Below are positions 1-9,100 of a stretch of DNA of 15,429 bases, one piece after another (the stretch's first letter is position 1; each line of letters begins with the position of its first letter). The position numbers and the translations under genes are program-made. Origin of the DNA: CAZVRZ01 sp964629965 (GTDB lineage: Bacteria > Chloroflexota > Anaerolineae > Anaerolineales > UBA4823). The DNA is taken from contig CAZVRZ010000126.1 of assembly GCA_964629965.1 (NCBI GenBank), forward strand, positions 1 to 15,429. The letters run 5' to 3'. Below the pieces are notes generated by a model that saw only the letters and a list, made by a program, of their open reading frames with translations, had not been told where the DNA came from and searched no databases.

Positions 1-2
1 CC

Positions 3-590
3 CGCAGCCTGGCGCTGTACGTCCTGGTGGACCGCTCCGGTTCGATGGATCGTTTCGAGCAGGCTGTACGTGAGGCGTTGATGACCATCTACCTGGCCGC
101 CATACAGGTCGGCATACCCATCGGCATGGCGTACTTCGGCGAGGATGATTTCTACACCGGCGACACACCCCTGCCGCCCGACCGCATCACGGTCGAGCAA
201 ACGGTGGCCGAAGTGGCCCCGCTTTCTCCCAACAACAACGAGCTGGCCAAGGCGCTGATCGCTGGCTACACCGGCTGGTCGTGCGAGGAGTATCTGGACT
301 GGGGCCTGCGCAAGGCGGAAGCCGAACTGCGCGCCCGGCCAGAGCGCCTGCGGGTGCTGCTAATTGCCCATGATGGGGAGCCGGTCTATCACAGCCGGAC
401 TGTCTCTGATTGGGAGCTATCTCTGGCGCACCTGCGTTCCCTGGAACGTGCCGGAGTCATCCCGATCGGCGTTCATCTCGGCAACGATAATCTTGAAAAA
501 CTCAACAAGCTGTTCATCCGTCTGGTGAATTGCCCGGATGGAAACGCGCTGCCCGATAAGCTGGGCAGTATGCTGAGTAGTTTGGCGTAA
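3..590 (+). CDS. VWA (von Willebrand factor A) domain protein, C-terminal part, cut by window edge
   Basis: The frame is open to the left edge, so only the C-terminal ~195 residues are visible. A GTG lies at 27, but the conserved first strand of the fold (LYVLVDRSGSM) begins upstream of it, so it is not the true start. The metal-ion-dependent adhesion site (MIDAS) looks complete: the DxSxS motif is DRSGS, the Thr is probably in YTGWS, and the Asp is in the IAHDGEP turn. Such domains usually bind a protein partner through a divalent metal; bacterial VWA proteins often pair with AAA+ ATPases of the MoxR type, but no partner is visible. GC is about 60% in sampled lines, higher than in the minus-strand genes, which suggests it belongs to the older chromosome and not to the operon. 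It ends in TAA eight bases before a strong terminator. The domain call is firm; the biological role is unknown. Confidence 0.85.
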   Translation, partial: RSLALYVLVDRSGSMDRFEQAVREALMTIYLAAIQVGIPIGMAYFGEDDFYTGDTPLPPDRITVEQTVAEVAPLSPNNNELAKALIAGYTGWSCEEYLDWGLRKAEAELRARPERLRVLLIAHDGEPVYHSRTVSDWELSLAHLRSLERAGVIPIGVHLGNDNLEKLNKLFIRLVNCPDGNALPDKLGSMLSSLA

Positions 591-597
591 AATATAA

Positions 598-634
598 CGC
601 CTCCGGCCAAAAGCTGGGGGCGTTTTTGTTTTTT
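598..634 (+). terminator. Rho-independent terminator after the VWA gene
   Basis: A 10-bp stem (arms 598-607 and 613-622, two G-U pairs) closes a 5-base CAAAA loop and is followed by TTTTTGTTTTTT. It starts eight bases after the VWA stop codon and sits between convergent transcription units. On the minus strand the stem is followed only by a mixed A/T stretch, so it would be a weak terminator in that direction. Confidence 0.92.
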
Positions 635-652
635 GATTAATGGATTCGCAAT

Positions 653-1138
653 TTACCAAGGTAAACGTGGGGTGTCAGCAGGAAGGTACAATGGATGTCG
701 TGGGCAACCATATTTTGTTAATCCAAGATGGCGGAATTTGTCGATATGTTTTTTCAACAACTCCTAAATCTCTTGATCTCGGGCTTGGTAAAGACCGTGA
801 TTTCCCCAACATAAGATAATTTATTCCGCTTCATCTGCTAACCCCAACAAGCTTGGGTTGTTATCCCTGCCTATAGGATCAGGATTCCGCCGTAACTCGC
901 CTGGATCAGTAGCGCGGCAGGCGAACAGGTTACCTACTAGCAAACAGCCAAACCCCCATCCTTTCGAAAAGCGAATGCAACGTCTTATAGTAGGATCATC
1001 CTTGACTTCATCTGCCGTACTTGGATTACATCCAATAAACAGAATTTTTGGAAGATTCGGATCGAAAATGCGCCGTAATTCATAACGGTATGCCGAGATA
1101 TGATATGTTCCGCTTGATGTCATAGGATGTCTAATCAA
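653..1138 (-). pseudogene. DUF1643 family protein, broken by two in-frame stop codons
   Basis: The intact first part (1138 to 824) has DUF1643 hallmarks: YELRRIFDPNLPKILFIGCN, NPSTADEVKDDPTIRRC and NLFACRATDP. It ends at TAA (821-823). Translating on in the same frame gives IILCWGNHGLYQARDQEI, then TAG (764-766), then ELLKKHIDKFRHLG and LTKYGCPRHPLYL, ending PADTPRLPW and TAA at 653-655. These are the family's usual C-terminal blocks (WGNHG and HPLYL), and the full frame of 161 codons matches the usual family length of roughly 150 to 170 residues. The gene therefore appears complete apart from two nonsense codons, with no frameshift. Each stop could come from a Gln codon by one C-to-T change. 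The start is uncertain: TTG at 1138 with AGGAA directly before it, or ATG at 1123 without a clear ribosome site. The family's molecular function is not established. It lies 73 bases after the operon, with no obvious terminator between. Confidence 0.85.
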
Positions 1139-1211
1139 TTCCTGTCATTTCTTGGATTGAAGACCCAGCAGAGCCAACTTCGGAATGCCACTACGGTGAT
1201 TATGGATTACT

Positions 1212-4200
1212 CTAAGCCATCCGACCACGAACAAGCACTTTGTACCCATTCATCATGCTTTGCATAAGGACATCTGGCGTGTAATGATGAAAAAGCCGTT
1301 TCCAAATTGCTGACTGCTCAAAGATTTCCAAATCTGATGTTAGGAGATCAATTACGGAACGTGACGCTAAGACAATCAGTTTCTTCCTGGGGCGTGAAAT
1401 AGCAACGTTCAAACGATTCAAATTGAGCAAGAAGTCAGCCTCGTTGCGCACATAATCTGGGTCAGAGGCAGTCGCAGATACAATAATGACATCGCGTTCA
1501 TCGCCCTGGAATCTCTCTACAGTATCAATAGAGTTGACTTCTGCCAAGTCTGGGAATTCCGCTCGCAAGAGCGCTTTTTGTGCTCGATGGGGAACAACAA
1601 CACCGATCCCATTTCTTCCATCCAAACTCAAGTGTTTAACACACGCTTCAATTAGGGGGCGCGTCAACTCCAGTTCAATCGGATTAAATTGTTGGGAAGC
1701 ATGTTCGGTATGTTCAATAACGACAATGGGGTAAATAGGATTCAATACTGCATCAATGTATGGTTGCAATTGCGGAAGTTGATTGATGACCTCCCTACGC
1801 CGCGAATGGAAGTTAATGCCATCTTTGGCATAAACATTAGCTCTCAAGAACTCAGCAATCTGTTCATGTAGGCGGAAGCTCTCGTCAAGTTTCACTTGGG
1901 GAAATTTATGCTCAACGAGTGTTTCAAAAAGCGAAACATAAGGCCTATGCTCTGTGGCAGAGCGTTTTTGCTCATCTTTCCAGGGATGGGCGATAATCGG
2001 TGGCATCTGTCGGTGGTCGCCAACCACAATCATGCTTCCCAGGGCTTTGAGGAAACTGCCAGCAAGTACCCCTTCTGGCAGGCTCATCTGTGACGCCTCA
2101 TCAATAACTACCAAATCAAAGGTTTTGGTTGTCCAATCTACAGAGCGACCACCCAATGCACGGTATTTCATCAAGTTGTATGCACCACCAGATGTCGCAC
2201 CGAATACAACAAAGGGCTTCTGGAGTATGGGCTCAAGATTTAATTTTTGCTCATACGCGTTCAGTGATTTCACGCCCGCCGCCACAGTGTCACCGGGATC
2301 GTTGACAAGCTTGTAAATTTCTAGGCTGCGCAATCCCTTCCCGCCAAATTGGTCGGAAGCGAATGATCCAACCTGTTGAAGTGCCTGGGCCAAGGCATGC
2401 AACTCCACGTTGATTGCATTGTGAGTTTTACATGAAATCAGCACACGGCAGGGTTTTCCCTGCACCGCTGCTGCAGCGATACGCGCCAGTATCGCCCAAG
2501 CCAATGTATAGCTTTTCCCGGTACCAGGTGGGCCTTGCACCAATACCAAAGGTTTATCAAAATGACCTGCGATGGCTTCATGCTGGCGTTGAGTCAGCTT
2601 GCGGTTGCGGTTTTTTAGGTACGCATCAATTAAATCCGTAAACCTTCTATAAAATTCCAGGAGATTCGGGTGAGTTTCGCGATCACTTGGCGTTTCTCTC
2701 AACCAATTAAAGAAAGCATTTCCATCTACATTGGCCAACGAATCCAGAATTTTATCAGCATTGAGATCATCGGACATCGGGTCAATCGTATAAAAACTGG
2801 TAGTAGTTGGCTCGAGGCGGTTATTATGGAAATAGCGGAAATCCCCATCAGGGAAAGTAATCCCAAGCAGCTGAAGGACAACCTCATCTTTACTGATTGT
2901 TTCGATAATTGCAAGCCGGCCATGTTTGATCTGGTTGGCTGAGATCTTTCCATCGCTGGGATTACAGATAACCCAGTCGCCTTCTTTTAGCTTACAGGCA
3001 TTCATGATAAGCACCGGGTCTAACCCCAGTGCGCCAAATTCGGGTTGAAATTGGTAGAGATTATTCCCAATTTTCCGGGTAAATCTCAAAAGCATCGCCA
3101 GGCCACCCTGTATCCTGCGTTCAATTGGCAAACTATAATTCAGCAAATTGGCTTGCAGTGTCGTGTGGTGTTCCATGTACAGAAACTCACGCAGGCTTTG
3201 GACAAGATCCACCTGATCAACACCGCTAGAAAGCGCCGGCAAGTAAAGTGGCTGTTTGTCCAGAAAACGGGCTTTTGTCTTGAACGAAGCCTCAACCTTC
3301 GCCAATGCTCGAACCCGCATCGCAGCAAATGAGGTCAACATCTCCAGATTGACTTTGCGAAATGGCTCCAACAGGCGCGAATCCTCTTGACTCTCAGGAA
3401 GGCAATTCCAGGCAGCATAAGCGTACTCAAGCGGAATTTGTGAGTTGAAACGACTTGCTGCCTCAATAGCAAACTTATCCGTTATGCCATCTTGCTCCTG
3501 CCCCCTGATTGGAATTAGATGTCCATCTTTCTCACGTATGGCATTGCGTCTGTTGTCGAACATGCGAGCTCTAAAGAGAGAGTAATATTCATACTTCTCG
3601 TCTTTCCAATCAAAGCCTCGCCAACGGGCTACATCATGGAGCGGGGCGCACACCCGCCCCGAGTTCAACCTCTCTTGTACCTCATCCGCAAGAAATGAGA
3701 TGATGGGCTGCGTAAGCGCCGGGCTTTGAGTGAGCAAATCAAAGAAGGCTGGAACGGAAGCTACCACTGTTAAGTTACGCTTGAGAGCTTCCAACAACAC
3801 GGTTTGATCATAACGATTGTAGCAGTACAGGTGAACTGGCGCTTGCTCACTGGTTGACACTTCATGTACTGCTCCGATAACCTTGCGCACCCATTCAATC
3901 AATAGGCTCTTCTCAAGATCATCATTCGGCGGCTGATTGGCGCATGAAACAGCAATTTTCTCGCCCTTTGGCCCAATGATGAGAGCGCTAATCATGTAGA
4001 CGCGGTCCTGCAAATAATCTCGTTGGGCATCGAAGAAGATCTTCACCAGGTTGGGATATTCCTCATCGCTTGGCAGCGTGCCAAAACCCGATCCAATCAG
4101 ATAGGAGCGATAATCAGCATGGGTGTCAAAGTGCCGCAAAGCCGCTTTGGCACGCTGAACAAGGAATGGCAGGTTGGGCGCCACGGGCCAACGGTTGTTG

Positions 4201-5108
4201 AGTATATCCAACCGGGCTTGCTGGGCGGCAACAGTTCGTAAATCATAACTCCCCTGGGGAGGCAAATCCATCAGCATGGCAAGTTCGGGGAGCGTGGTAA
4301 CCCCGACATCATTGAGCACCCGCTTTTCAACAGCAGTAATATGTGGCGTCAATGCAACATCAAGCCGTTCTGCCGAATCATACATACACAAGGCGTTATA
4401 AAGACAGCCATCACACTTATAACTCAAATGGTAGAAGGCTTCTTCAAATGACTGACTGGCCACACGCTTGACTACCGCATCTTCATGAACAACCAGGCGG
4501 TCCAGAATGGACTGGTAAGTGTCCAAATCAAAAGTGGGAGTATCTGACCCCAGGGTGGGGTAGCTGCCATCATCCTGCTTGGTTAATACCGTTCCTTGAA
4601 TATCTACAATTGGAATCTGATGATCCTGGGCCAAAGTCTGGATCATCCGGGCATAAATGGCGACTTGCAGGCGATGTTCGGTTTTCTCTTTACGAGACGC
4701 TTTGATATCGGCAATCAATACTTTTAAGCGGCCTTGCCGGTCGCGTGAAAGATGGATTACGTCTGCGCGTCCGCTGCAAAAGTAGTCTCCAATGAGTGAT
4801 TCCAGGGTTGGCTGGAACAGGATCGTAGGGGTTTTTACTTCTCGGAACCATTTCAGAGTTTCTTGAAGATCCTTTTTGTCCAGGTCAATAATTACTTCGC
4901 CCTTAGCAGCCAATTTTGCAGCGATATTTTGCTCAAAATCAGCGCCGGATTCTTTCAGCAGTGGGGTAAGAGGCTGGATGGTAATTCCCCATCGTTTCTC
5001 CAGACGTTCCACATCTGCTGGAACCAGTCGAAAACGCAGGTACCGCTCGCAGTTTTCAAGGCGGATGTATTGACTCAAGCTGGTGGGACTTAACCGAGGA
5101 GTGCTCAT
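1212..5108 (-). CDS. TM0106-type RecB nuclease fused to a Dna2/Upf1-like SF1 helicase
   Basis: This 1298-residue protein has three parts. Residues 1-245 are a RecB/Cas4-type PD-(D/E)XK nuclease: GRAD (D116), ADIKAS (D134, K136), HRLQVAIY (Q148, Y152), and four Cys suited to a 4Fe-4S cluster (C20; then C232, C235 and C241 as C-x2-C-x5-C). The His usual in motif I is not seen; the region reads GADFEQ (55-60). Residues ~355-445 resemble the RNase H-like domain that follows the nuclease in TM0106 proteins, but DxE appears as DAQ (360-362). Residues ~835-1250 are an SF1 helicase: GPPGTGKS (859-866), VVIDEAS (1000-1006), GDHRQMPP (1030-1037), LDESFRL (1074-1080), TVERFQGDE (1196-1204), NVAISRPRKK (1234-1243). 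SF1B relatives such as Dna2 unwind 5'-3'; the role here (end resection or cleaving invading DNA) is inferred. The ATG lies six bases after the HARE-Mrr stop with no strong ribosome site, suggesting re-initiation. Confidence 0.9.
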   Translation of the reverse strand: MSTPRLSPTSLSQYIRLENCERYLRFRLVPADVERLEKRWGITIQPLTPLLKESGADFEQNIAAKLAAKGEVIIDLDKKDLQETLKWFREVKTPTILFQPTLESLIGDYFCSGRADVIHLSRDRQGRLKVLIADIKASRKEKTEHRLQVAIYARMIQTLAQDHQIPIVDIQGTVLTKQDDGSYPTLGSDTPTFDLDTYQSILDRLVVHEDAVVKRVASQSFEEAFYHLSYKCDGCLYNALCMYDSAERLDVALTPHITAVEKRVLNDVGVTTLPELAMLMDLPPQGSYDLRTVAAQQARLDILNNRWPVAPNLPFLVQRAKAALRHFDTHADYRSYLIGSGFGTLPSDEEYPNLVKIFFDAQRDYLQDRVYMISALIIGPKGEKIAVSCANQPPNDDLEKSLLIEWVRKVIGAVHEVSTSEQAPVHLYCYNRYDQTVLLEALKRNLTVVASVPAFFDLLTQSPALTQPIISFLADEVQERLNSGRVCAPLHDVARWRGFDWKDEKYEYYSLFRARMFDNRRNAIREKDGHLIPIRGQEQDGITDKFAIEAASRFNSQIPLEYAYAAWNCLPESQEDSRLLEPFRKVNLEMLTSFAAMRVRALAKVEASFKTKARFLDKQPLYLPALSSGVDQVDLVQSLREFLYMEHHTTLQANLLNYSLPIERRIQGGLAMLLRFTRKIGNNLYQFQPEFGALGLDPVLIMNACKLKEGDWVICNPSDGKISANQIKHGRLAIIETISKDEVVLQLLGITFPDGDFRYFHNNRLEPTTTSFYTIDPMSDDLNADKILDSLANVDGNAFFNWLRETPSDRETHPNLLEFYRRFTDLIDAYLKNRNRKLTQRQHEAIAGHFDKPLVLVQGPPGTGKSYTLAWAILARIAAAAVQGKPCRVLISCKTHNAINVELHALAQALQQVGSFASDQFGGKGLRSLEIYKLVNDPGDTVAAGVKSLNAYEQKLNLEPILQKPFVVFGATSGGAYNLMKYRALGGRSVDWTTKTFDLVVIDEASQMSLPEGVLAGSFLKALGSMIVVGDHRQMPPIIAHPWKDEQKRSATEHRPYVSLFETLVEHKFPQVKLDESFRLHEQIAEFLRANVYAKDGINFHSRRREVINQLPQLQPYIDAVLNPIYPIVVIEHTEHASQQFNPIELELTRPLIEACVKHLSLDGRNGIGVVVPHRAQKALLRAEFPDLAEVNSIDTVERFQGDERDVIIVSATASDPDYVRNEADFLLNLNRLNVAISRPRKKLIVLASRSVIDLLTSDLEIFEQSAIWKRLFHHYTPDVLMQSMMNGYKVLVRGRMA

Positions 5109-5114
5109 GAGAGG

Positions 5115-6137
5115 CTATTCTTCACTTTCGGCCAATTCGATCAGATCGTAAGGCGTGCGCATGATTCCGACGTTGTTTTCAATCATCAGATCCACCAACT
5201 GCTCGCCGTTCATCAGACCAACCGGAATTTTGTCAGGTTTATTTGCTTCTTCATAAGCGCCTTTGCTAAAGTCGCTAGTTGTGATGATTAATCCTTGCTC
5301 GTGGGTACTCAAGCTGCCGCGCACTTGTTGTACGATTGGTGCCTGAATATTGTTTTTCCACTTCTTCACCTGGACGGCCATACGTGTCCGGATGGACTCG
5401 CCCACAACCAGAGTCGCACGCACATCAATGCCCTTGTCACCGCTGTATGGTGTTACGATCACATCCTCAAATCCCATTGCTGCAAGCAACAAGGCGATGA
5501 GCTTCTCAAATTCTCCCGCCGGCATTTCTTGTAAGCGCTCAAGTAGTTTCTTGCGGACTTCCTTGTTATGGCTCTCAATCAGCCCTGCTAACCCCTGTGC
5601 CTCCCAAGCAGATAAACCGACGTAGCCTTTGCCGTGCATGATGAAACGCGGCTGTTCGCCGCGCTTCTTTTTTCGCTCGATCTCGGTAATAACCTGGGCA
5701 TACATTGTGGCAGCGGGCGTCAGCCCCTTGGTTGAAATTAGATGTAAATCAAGGGCTTTGTCGGTGATCGTCTGGTAGTGCATGGGCTGCTTTGAAGCAT
5801 CTTGCTGCAGTATGTATTCGGCTGCGTCAGAAAAGGACATGGTTTTCGGTTGAACAACCGCTGGTGGCTTTTCTTCACCACCGGTTTCAGATGGTGAATC
5901 CAAAATGACCGGCGCCGTTTGGTTCAGCCCATACAGTGATTTTTCGACATGCGCGAAGCGAGACTTTGCACCGTGCTTACGAATATCTACTGAAAGTGTT
6001 GAACTAATCGTTTGTTCAGGGGTCTTCCCTTCCGTTGTCCACAATCCTTGCTCTAGAATTCGATGGGTTATTTCAGCAACGGATAAGGGTAGCCCTGCTT
6101 GCTGCAAAACCTGATATATGGCTTCCGTAGCTTTCAT
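5115..6137 (-). CDS. Restriction endonuclease with two HARE-HTH domains and an Mrr catalytic domain
   Basis: The frame is open to 6188, but ATG at 6137 is chosen because the HARE domain begins exactly there (MKATEAIYQVLQQAG) and it overlaps the Res stop as ATGA; this gives 340 residues. Residues 1-72 form one HARE-HTH winged helix and ~99-176 a second related copy (FSDAAEYIL to GKGYVGL), joined by a Pro/Glu-rich linker. Residues ~207-325 are an Mrr-type nuclease: GEFEKLIALLLAAMGF, then GDKGIDV (D238) and QVKKW (Q256, K258), followed by the GLIITTSDFSKGA strand. HARE domains are known from chromatin proteins (ASXL, HB1) and bacterial restriction enzymes and are proposed to read DNA modification; Mrr enzymes cut modified DNA. 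It probably cuts DNA according to modification status, perhaps tuned to the Mod mark of the same operon (inference). All the catalytic residues looked for are present. Confidence 0.9.
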   Translation of the reverse strand: MKATEAIYQVLQQAGLPLSVAEITHRILEQGLWTTEGKTPEQTISSTLSVDIRKHGAKSRFAHVEKSLYGLNQTAPVILDSPSETGGEEKPPAVVQPKTMSFSDAAEYILQQDASKQPMHYQTITDKALDLHLISTKGLTPAATMYAQVITEIERKKKRGEQPRFIMHGKGYVGLSAWEAQGLAGLIESHNKEVRKKLLERLQEMPAGEFEKLIALLLAAMGFEDVIVTPYSGDKGIDVRATLVVGESIRTRMAVQVKKWKNNIQAPIVQQVRGSLSTHEQGLIITTSDFSKGAYEEANKPDKIPVGLMNGEQLVDLMIENNVGIMRTPYDLIELAESEE

Positions 6138-9100
6138 GATGGAGTGAACCTTTCCTGGAATGGGGATTGCTCTTCTGATTTCCACCACTCAACAACGGTA
6201 TCTGGCACAACCCGGTAGTCAATGCCTATCTCTTTGAAGTGTTTCTTGGCGCAGAGAATCTTGCGCTTCTCGTGTGGGAATCGCAGCCCTTCCAGTTCTT
6301 CTTTACCTTTGGTTTCACGCACCAACTCCAGGATAATCTTTCCATCTGGCGCATAACGGGCAATGCCCCAATCAGGGTTGTAATTGCCAATTACTTTGGG
6401 GAACTGAATACGGAAGGATGGAGGAAACTTAAAGTAAAAAACGACCTGGTTATCTTCCATCAAGCGGAATTGAACGAAACGCTTTTCCACATCCGAGTCA
6501 ATCTGCACCTGGTCATAGAGCCCGGTGGGGCCGGCATCAATCAGTTCGCTTTGTGGGAATTCTTTTTGTGGCGGGAAGAGATCCTCTAAACCAAATCCCC
6601 AAGTCAAATCAGCCTTGTCCAGATAGAACTCGATTCGCTCTGCTACATGATCCGCCAAGCCATTGCTGATCTCACTGATGAACTGCCCGGCAAAGCCCTC
6701 TGGATTGGCAAAGATGGATTGCTTTTTGCGGTCGCCCAATCCTTTGAAAATCTGATTGATCGTCGGACGAGTCAGGCCTGTTTCTTTGGCAGCACGGTCA
6801 ATCAAATTCGGCACCGGATAAGACTCTTTGGGTGTCATCACCGAGCGCTCAACCACCTTTTGGCCTTGTTCGCTTTGGATGGTAATTGCACCATTGAGCC
6901 GCAGCTCAATATCTTTGCCAAAGACCACATAGGAATTATCGCCATCGTCCACGATACGAGAAATCTTGAACTCGCGTAACCGTTCGTCACGTAAGCTCTC
7001 CGATAGATCCGCCTTCACGGCATACGTATTGGTGACATTCATGTCACTGCCGTCCGTATCCCGGCGAGCAATATGAATCCGGGCCTTGCCGCTCGATACG
7101 CGCTCCAGCTTGATCGTATATTCCGTTACCACAAAAGCGCCTTTTTCCACCACAATAACGGCTTGAGGGGTCGCCAGGTTGTTCAGGCGTTCAACACAAC
7201 GTTCAATCAAAGCCGGCGTATCAATCTCGATCCGGTAAGAAGTCTTGCGCAGCAGCTTGGCCCAGAAATCCAGGAAAGCTTGCTTGGCAAAGATGGTATT
7301 GTTACGCTTGGCCGGCTGCTTGGCAGCGTTGCGCGGCAGTGGGGGCGGCGCATCTCCCGATTCTCGGTACTCATCCTGCAGCCTGGAAGCGTAGGATTGA
7401 TAACTTTCATTGGCAATCACCGAGAGGAGGTTCACCTCTTCCTCAAAAACCCGATCGCCATTCTGGTTGACCGCCAGCCGCAAGCCGCGGCCAATTTCTT
7501 GTCGCTTCTTGATGTCAGAAACAGTCTGGTTCAACGTGCAGATCTGGAAAACATTGGGGTTGTCCCAACCCTCTTTCAGAGCCGAGTGTGCGAAGATAAA
7601 GCAAGTTTTCTTCAGTTCATCCTTTTCATTATAAAAAGACAACAACCGTTCCTTGTCTTTCATGATCAACTCGTAAGCTAATTTCTCGGCATCCTTCTCA
7701 ACGTTGGTTTTCTTTTCTTCATCAAGAGATGTGTCAATCGCATCCCCTTCGCTTTCACCTTTCTTGGGCTTACTTTTGGCGAAGTAAGCATTGCGCACCT
7801 CTGCAGCAGTCCAGTGGGCGAAGAAGGGGTAACGATATTTCAACCGCTCGAACTCCTCATCGAAAATTTTGCGGATGATCCCATCCGAAGCTGTGTAATT
7901 AGCAACCCGATCAATAAAAAACAGCGAAAGCACCTTGATCCCCTTCTTTTCCAGGCGCTGCTGCATCTCCATGTGCTGTTCAAGCGTCTTGCGAATTTGA
8001 ACGCGGAAGATTTCAGGGCGAGATGGGCCGATGGTTTCCTTAGCAACGATCCGGATCCCATTTTCAAACTCGATAAAATTGTCTCTGGCATTGATCTCAA
8101 TGACCTTATATCCACCCCGGTGTTCATCGCGATGGGTCTTCTCATACAAGTCATCGTTTTGCTTGAGGGTGACCTCGGCTTCCTTCAGCCGCCCCTTGTC
8201 ATCCACGTAGGTTTTCATACGCGCCCGGATACCGGCTCCGCCGGTTAGCACCTCTTGCAGAGATAAAAATGGCTGGTTGAAGTTTTCCCGTTCGGTCACG
8301 CCAAACACCTGGATTTTCTTGACCAGGTTCTGGCGGTAAGCATCAAAAGGCGTCAGGCGGTACACCAGGTTCGGGCTTTCCTTGTGAGTGGCGGAGTAAC
8401 GCAATGCGAATAATGGGTGCAGCGTACGCAATGCCGCTTTCGATTTCTCGGAGCCCATGTTCTGTGGTTCATCCAGGATTAAGATCGGCCGCGTCTCTTG
8501 AATGTATTGATAAGGCAAGCGCTCACCAGGCAGCTTTTCGGAGGGTTTGAAGATCACATTCGATGTCTTATTGAACGAATCCAGCGTGATTACCATCACC
8601 TCGGTAAAAGTGGATGTGCCAAAGTTACGCAGTTGACTCAAGCGACTGCCATCATATTGGGTCAAATTGATGTTTTCGTTGTTATAGAGCGAGCGGAAAT
8701 GGCCTTGGGTGATTTGGAAGTTCTTGATCACCCCCTCGTAGATAGCAATGCTTGGCACCACGATGATAAATTTACTGAAGCCATAGCGCTGACGGAGCTC
8801 ATGAATCGTGCGCAGGTAGACATACGTTTTACCAGTGCCTGTTTCCATTTCGATGGTGAAGCTGGGATAGCGCCAGTTATCATAGCCCATGCCTTCCAAC
8901 ACCATATCATCGTCCACATCCAATCCCAAGGGGATTTGCGGAAGTTGGAGCCGATTATCCTCCTGCATCTGGCGAACATTGCCGAACAGCCAGCTTTCCG
9001 CCATTGTTTCGTATGCCGGCAAATTTGGGGTGATTTCATCTCCCAGTACAAAGGTCGTGGTATGCCTGGGAAGTCCTTCAAACAAACGCACCACACTTTC

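Noticed and set aside
417..659. Minus-strand 80-codon frame opposite the VWA gene end
   Set aside because: It crosses the terminator stem and overlaps the VWA gene in antisense; its product resembles nothing known.
764..823. Stop codons in the DUF1643 gene read through as amino acids (recoding or pyrrolysine)
   Set aside because: Two different stops (TAA and TAG) are involved, and neighbouring genes use TAA, TAG and TGA as ordinary stops. Decay is simpler.
1139..1211. Terminator after the operon
   Set aside because: The 73-base gap has no convincing GC-rich hairpin followed by a T-run on the minus strand.
6138..6188. Longer start for the HARE-Mrr protein
   Set aside because: The extra 17 residues are not part of the HARE domain and would overlap res by 55 bases; the ATG at 6137 gives the ATGA junction seen elsewhere in the operon.
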